DNA from: Areca catechu
Taxonomy: Eukaryota > Streptophyta > Magnoliopsida > Arecales > Arecaceae
DNA: 64,000 bases
Reading direction: 5' to 3'
NCBI GenBank assembly: GCA_021397845.1
Contig: CM038053.1
Location: 89,961,157 to 90,025,156, forward strand
Shown: piece after piece, positions 59,043-64,000 of the stretch
Position numbering within the stretch: the stretch's first letter is position 1
Layout of the letters: every line of letters starts with the position of its first letter
Translations under genes and position numbers: made by a program
Notes under the pieces: generated by a model
What the model saw: the letters and a program-made list of their open reading frames with translations, nothing else
Told to the model about the DNA's origin: nothing
The model's database searches: none

Positions 59043-59803
59043 TTCTTTGGTTGATAGTTTTTTTTTTTTGTTCGATGGATCCGGTGAGGTAGGGTGGGTG
59101 CCAATCGATGGTGGTTGTGGGGAAGATCATCACCGTACCTCAATTTTCTCGTCGGACTCGACTCGAGAACCATAATCGACGTCGGCAGTGGGGTAGGGCG
59201 GGGCCACCGAGGGACGTAGGGGGTTGAGTTCGGCAATGGGGAGGGGCGTGCCACCGGGGGGGGTGCCGGGAGTGGGGGCAACCTTGAGGTCGGCAGTGGG
59301 AGGGGCGGGGCCGCGGGAGGGGCGGTTGCCGGGGGAGGTGGGGGGTTGAGGTCGGTAGTGGGGAGCGGCGTGTCACGGTGGGGGGGCCGCCGGGGGAGGT
59401 GTGGGGTTGAGGTTGGTAGTGGAGAGTGGCGTGCAACGGGGGGGCCATCGGGGGAGGGGGGTCGAGGTCACCGGGGACGGAGGTCAAGGTCGGCAGTGGG
59501 GAGGGGCCGCCAGGGGAGGGGGGACCGGTGGTTCAAAAGAGAGAGTTAGAGAGGGAATAAAAATAGAGGGGGGTCATGTTTTTTCTGTTCCTTTTGATTT
59601 CTATACCTTCTTGACAATTTGTCGTCTTTGTTTTTTCTGTTTCTTTGGTTGATATTTTTTTTTTTTTTATTTGTTTGATGGATCCGGTGAGGTAGGGCGG
59701 GTGCCGGTCAATGAAGGTTGCAGGGAAGATCATCACCGTGCCTCAATTTTCTCCTTGGACTCGACTCAAGAATCATCGTCGACATCGGTAGTGGGGAGGG
59801 GCA
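59043..59803. repeat. 160-bp direct repeat flanking a G-rich minisatellite
   Basis: 59043-59196 and 59640-59803 are diverged copies (ttctttggttgata, T run, gatggatccggtgaggtagg, gaagatcatcaccgt, cctcaattttctc, ggactcgactc). Between them, 59183-59530 is a G-rich tandem array with degenerate units of about 55-65 bp built on gaggtcggcagtggggagggg and ccgggggaggt. Open frames here follow from the skewed composition and repeat; none is called. Confidence 0.8.
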
Positions 59804-60942
59804 AAGCAATCTCTTACTGTTATCAATCTCTCATCACATAATTTAAGTCAAAGCTGCCAATTATTCTAATTCAAATTTCTTATTGTTATGGTTTTGTTCT
59901 TAATTTATTCTTGCTGTATCTCAATTCTTTCTTGATGCCTTGTTGGGCAGTTTCTTTCGCCCATGTTTGCCTTTTATTCATCCTGTTAATTGATCAGAGA
60001 GCTAAGCATTGCTGATATCTCAGATTTCTAGTTCATGACACTTTTGACATTCCTTGCCAATTTTATGCTAAAACATTGATAGATGTTTTATGCAGTGGAT
60101 ATTTCTTTGCGGCCCCTTATTTATAGCATGTATAATGCATGCGATGACTTGGTAGCATAGCATCTAATCTAATAGTGAATTAATGTATTTCAATGAGCAT
60201 TTTCTATCGTGAAAGATGGTTGAATCACTATGTTTTATGAGACAGTTCATTGAAATGCTTGTTTGAATAATAATGTAATTAGCATTTTTCAAACTCAAAA
60301 CAAGGGTCTTGTAATATATAATAATATGATGTTGTTTGGGTTGGTGAATTTTCTTGTACCAAAATTATTGACGAAGCCATTCGGATTCAGATCATAATAG
60401 TGCAACAATATCATTTGATTTTTTAATGTTTCTGTTGCCCGGCAATCGAGGGAATTGCATTTCTGGAATTGAATGGAGATAGTTAAATAAAATGAAGTAT
60501 AATAACAAAGGAATTATGGTCATATCCTTTTTGGGGTGGTAATCCAAAGTGTCCAGTATTCTCTTTTTCCATCTACTGAAACTTGATGACATACTTTTAA
60601 AAAATTTGTTTTAGAAAATTTAAGGATGAACATAAAAGGCCCAATATTCTCTTTTTCAGGTATTTAGATATGGCTGGTAAAACCCATTTTCATTGTTGAT
60701 TCTTATGTAAAGCTTTTCACAATGGGCATCTGAATATCTTTATGTGTAATTATTTGTTATTCTTTCTTTTTTTTCCTTCTCAAGGTTTATCTCTTCCTGT
60801 ATCCTTTATATTGTATGTAGATGCCCTAAAGTATCTACTCTATGGTCACTCACTAAATGCTTTTTCAATGACTAATGTGATGCCATCTGTCTAATGAATT
60901 CCATTTTAACTATTTTCCATAATTCATTCTGGTTGGTGGTTG
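59804..60942. other. AT-rich DNA, no gene recognised
   Basis: No exon, LTR or repeat was recognised. Part may be intron sequence of the captured PFP-beta piece downstream, but no upstream PFP-beta exon was found here. Confidence 0.5.
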
Positions 60943-61109
60943 CACTACTACAAAAGTGGTTGCTCATCGTACATGGCTTATGTGAATAATCATTTACATA
61001 TGCACATCCATGGGTTTTAAATGACTGTTCATGATATCCTGTCAAATATTTTATCAGGCATCTCTTTTTATTTTTTTCACAATCACATGAAGTTCATCAT
61101 TTGTAACAG

Positions 61110-61762
61110 GTGGCTGTCAAGAAGCAAACACTAAAAAATGTCACAGACTACATTACTGATATTGTCTGCAAGCGTTCAGAGCTTGGTTACAATTATGGAG
61201 TCATACTTGTTCCAAAAGGTTTCATTGACTTCATTCTAGAGGTATGCCATATTTTACATTCTTTTGGTTTCTCAAGTCTCAGATTGGCTCCAAAGGCCCC
61301 TTGGAGTTGCCTTGCTTTATTAATAGATTGACAGTTACCACATTGGAAAATGATGGTATTCTGCTATTTTCAGGTTTAGCAACTTATAGCAGAACTGAAC
61401 GAGATCTTAACTGATAATGTTGTTGATGAAGAGGGGCTATGGAAAAAGAAGCTCGGCCATCAATCTCAGCTTCTCTTCGAAATTCTACCCCAAGCAATCC
61501 AAGAACAATTATTGTTAGAAAGAGATCCACATGAAAATGTACAGGTACTTGAAGTATTTCAGTTTCTTTAGTATCTCATCCTTGTGACTTGTGTGAATCA
61601 GAGTCATGCCTATTATTGACTATGCCTTTTTATTTGAAATGGTTAGGTTGCCAAGATTGAAACTGAAAAAATGCTTATTTCTATGGTTGAAACCGAGTTG
61701 GATAAAAGGAAGTCAGAGGGAACATATGTAGGGCAATTTAAAGGGCAATCCCACTTTTTTGG
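61110..61762 (+). pseudogene. PFP-BETA: PFP-beta (pyrophosphate-fructose-6-phosphate phosphotransferase) three-exon fragment
   Basis: Three exons with gt/ag borders: 61110-61241 (TLKNVTDYITDIVCKRSELG, YNYGVIL), 61374-61544 (ELNEILTDNVVDEEGLWKKK, AIQEQLLLERDP) and 61647-61762 (VAKIETEKMLISMVETELDK, GQSHFFG). Intact lengths are 132, 171 and 116 bases and the phases join. PFP-beta is the catalytic subunit of a cytosolic glycolytic enzyme. TAG at 61377-61379 truncates exon 2, and changes such as PKG where the family has PEG suggest decay. Introns are kept, so the copy moved as DNA and not through mRNA. Only a small internal part of the gene is present; no upstream or downstream exon was found. 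Confidence 0.88.
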
Positions 61763-62114
61763 GTAACCATAATACACTGGCAAATCCTTTTTTTGCAATT
61801 ACTATGACAGTTCCATGATAAATATTCTCTTTTTTTAAAACTATCACTTATCTTATTTGCAAATTTTGTAATGATAGACTAGGTGCTGCATATTAATCTC
61901 GTTCTAGCAAATTTTGTAATGATAGATTTGGACCTTCTTATCAATCTTTTTGCTGGTTATTAATGATACTTGTATTACATGGTTTTAAGTAATTTATTAT
62001 ACAAGAAGATAAATTTGAAGAGTTTTTTAATTTTATAAAGTATTATCTTAAATATTAATTTACATAAATTATGTAATTGAGTTTAACTTCCATGTTTGTT
62101 TGATTTGGATGTAG

Positions 62115-62282
62115 GTGGAATTATCCCGCAGAGCAAAGGAACAAGTCCAAGTATCTTTATTATTGCAGGCATCTTCGAGGTTGAAATATGAAGCAATGGA
62201 AACAAAAATTTCTTTTGTTTTATTGGAATTTAGTTTCTGTCTTTTGGTGGTTACTGGTTACATTAGATATGACTCTATGTAA
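62115..62282 (+). other. Exon-like open stretch after the PFP-beta fragment
   Basis: After a possible acceptor (gatgtag) a frame of 55 codons (VELSRRAKEQVQVSLLLQAS...) runs to TAA 62280-62282. It does not match the next PFP-beta exon. It could be a second captured piece or chance. Confidence 0.3.
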
Positions 62283-62495
62283 TTATGTTGATACATATAT
62301 GTGAACAACTTATAATACATCTATGGTGGATGAATTTTGAAATTTGATTAAATCTTATGATTTGATTAATCAAGTTTTGAGTTTCATTTTGAAAATTTGT
62401 AGCATTAGCAAGCAAAATATAATTTGAATATTTTTGTTAAACCAAAAATAGGAAAAAAATTTTTTAGCAAAGTACTTCAATGGTGGAATTATATC

Positions 62496-62958
62496 TTTCC
62501 CAACGAGTATATTTATAGCTATTGATAAAAATAGTTATATATGTGTGCTTAAACCTTTTGCTAATGGATATATATTTGTTGGAAAAACTTTCAATTATTC
62601 CCTATGGTAATAAGTCTATGGTGAAAGAGCTTTTTTTTTTTTCCGATGGATAACTTGTCATCATAAATATAGCTTTTTTCAATAGAAAAATTTCTTTCAT
62701 AAAAAAACCAAACATTTTTCGATGACCTTTCCAAACGAGTATATTTATAGTCGTTACTAATAATAGTTTTATATGTGTTGATGCTTAAACCTTTTGCCAA
62801 CGGATATATATTTGTTGGTAAAACTTTCAATTATTCACAACGGTAATAAATCTGTGGTGAAAGAGTTTATTTTTTTCCGACGGATAACTTGTCGTCATAA
62901 ATATAACTTTTTTCGACAGGATAATTTCCGTCATAAAAATTGAACTTTTCCCAACGGC
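62496..62958. repeat. 232-bp tandem duplication in subterminal region
   Basis: 62496-62727 and 62728 to about 62958 are diverged copies (tttccaaacgagtatattta, ataatagtt, gatatatatttgttgg, ccgacggataacttgtc). Confidence 0.75.
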
Positions 62959-63107
62959 TTTCCATGTTGTCATTTTTTTTTTGCCCATAAGAGTTTTGCC
63001 AACGGTTCCTAACGAACTTAAAATCCGTTAAGAAAACTTTTTCCAACGGTTTTCATTACTTTTCCCAACAAAATTTTTCATTGGTAAAAACCTTTTTTCT
63101 AGTAGTG

Positions 63108-64000
63108 CATTGATGTCTAATTGATTTTAATTATAGGCTTAGGTCAATGCAAAATGCAGGTTGGTGATTTGTGGATCGAGGAAGTGTTATCAACTCCCCA
63201 CCTTATATTATTTATGGGTTATTGCTTTTAAGATATCTTATGGACATATGCAATAAAAAAAGAAAGATGTCCCAAACAAGTAATAATCTTTTAAGTTTTA
63301 ATTAGTTATTCTATTTTAATTAAATGTTATGTGATGACTATGTTTTCCTTTTATATTATGTTATTTAAAGCAAGAGAGATTAAAGGCAGGTTTTAATCTT
63401 CTTTAATTAGATGTAAAAAAAGGCTAAAATTAGGTTAAGCAAATAAAGAAACTATAGGTCTTATGATTAAGATGAGAAATTAAATTAGTATTTAAAAAAT
63501 TAATTAAAATGTTAAATAATTATTTGGATAATTTTTAAAAAGGAAGAAACTGAAAAAATATTTTTTTAGTTAGCTTGAAAAGAAAGAAACTAATTAAATG
63601 GAAGAAACTAAAAAGGAATTTCTTTTTATTTTTTATGTTAGTTTGAAAAAAAGGATAGCAGTAAAAAAAGAAAACAAATCTAAAAAATTATGTAGGTTTT
63701 TTATTAAAAAAGTAGGCTAATCAAAGGAAACAAAAAAAAAATTGGTTAATATGAAAAGACACAAATTAATTAGAAGCAGCTAAAAATAGAAATTAATCTA
63801 GAATTATGATTGATGTCACCAAAATTGTAGAAGTTTTTTTATCCCCTTGTTTTTTTTTTTGGATTTTTTTGATCCACAAAAAAAAAAGAAAAAATTAGTA
63901 AACTAAATTTACAAAAAATCAAAGAGATAAGAAATGTTAGCATTCGTGCCTTCCCCCACAATTGTGCCAAAAACATGATAGGATCATGATGTTGTCATTA
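63108..64000. other. AT-rich DNA, no gene recognised
   Basis: Long A and T runs with no ORF or domain. The stretch gttatcaactccccaccttat near 63188 resembles a segment of the chromovirus leader, which may be a very old remnant. Confidence 0.5.

Larger units (their letters stand above)
60943..63107. mobile_element. CACTA-like segment carrying a PFP-beta fragment
   Basis: The left end CACTACTACAAAA and the complement of the right end, CACTACTAGAAAA, agree at 12 of 13 bases and have the CACTA-superfamily form. The right subterminal part is rich in ccgacgga/ccaacgg words and a 232-bp tandem duplication. No transposase is seen, so it would be non-autonomous. The flanking triplets (ttg, cat) do not match as a 3-bp TSD, so the left boundary is uncertain. 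Confidence 0.5.

Noticed and set aside
59009..59652. Several Pro- or Gly-rich open frames on both strands
   Set aside because: They come from the G-rich minisatellite; all frames are biased and none has a distinct protein pattern.
61110..61762. Functional PFP-beta gene
   Set aside because: Only three internal exons are present and exon 2 starts with an in-frame TAG.
60943..63107. Complete CACTA element with perfect target duplication
   Set aside because: The ends match well but the flanking triplets ttg and cat differ and no transposase is present, so it is only called CACTA-like.

Overview
This window is a block of nested LTR retrotransposons from a large plant nuclear genome. The lineages are all plant-type: Ty1/copia of the Tork/Angela kind, a Sirevirus (Maximus/SIRE-type) copia with an env-like ORF, a Ty3/gypsy Tat element with a second RNase H and an antisense extra ORF, and chromoviruses with a chromodomain. 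The only host-gene material recognised is a three-exon piece of PFP-beta, the beta subunit of pyrophosphate-dependent phosphofructokinase. A monocot such as a palm, banana or ginger relative is a reasonable guess from this mix, but the sequence does not prove it. No rRNA, tRNA, CRISPR or bacterial-type feature was seen.

Layout. 1-8402: a nearly complete plus-strand copia element, its 5' LTR cut by the window edge, sitting inside the antisense ORF of a Tat element. 8403-35166: that Tat element on the minus strand, split by later insertions. Its gag is interrupted by chromovirus A (14119-32301, TSD cccaa) and by a solo LTR (32360-33719, TSD cctga); gag reads in frame across both once they are removed. 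Inside A is a second minus-strand chromovirus, D, whose 5' LTR (20847-21441 plus 28473-29503) contains a third, plus-strand one, B (21442-28467, TSD tggtg). D has no 3' LTR of its own and A has lost most of its gag-pol, so the A/D pair looks like the product of homologous recombination. 35167-35876: leader and gag start of another plus-strand chromovirus. 35877-48084: a copia LTR on the minus strand, split by a 10.9-kb minus-strand Sirevirus (36553-47482). 48085-49976: unassigned DNA ending in a tandem array. 49977-58858: minus-strand chromovirus F with both LTRs and TSD gtaga. 58864-59803: a G-rich minisatellite between two copies of a 160-bp repeat. 60943-63107: a CACTA-like segment carrying the PFP-beta fragment with introns. 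The rest to 64000 is AT-rich with no recognised gene.

Coding state. No element is fully intact. The copia gag-pol at 2128-5970 comes closest, with one in-frame amber codon plus a lost zinc-binding cysteine in integrase. F has both LTRs but several one-base deletions. D has lost the reverse transcriptase catalytic box through a deletion with filler. B has replaced protease, RT, RNase H and most of integrase with sequence of unknown origin, yet keeps a 557-aa open frame that begins as chromovirus gag.

Points most worth following up: four hairpins in the copia 5' leader that share one 20-nt apical sequence while their stems differ and still pair; the 557-aa chimeric ORF of B; two clusters of GAGTCGGCTCG-type palindromes in the Sirevirus, one in the LTR and one just upstream of the env-like ORF; the in-frame extension of the chromovirus pol into the 3' LTR; and the PFP-beta capture.
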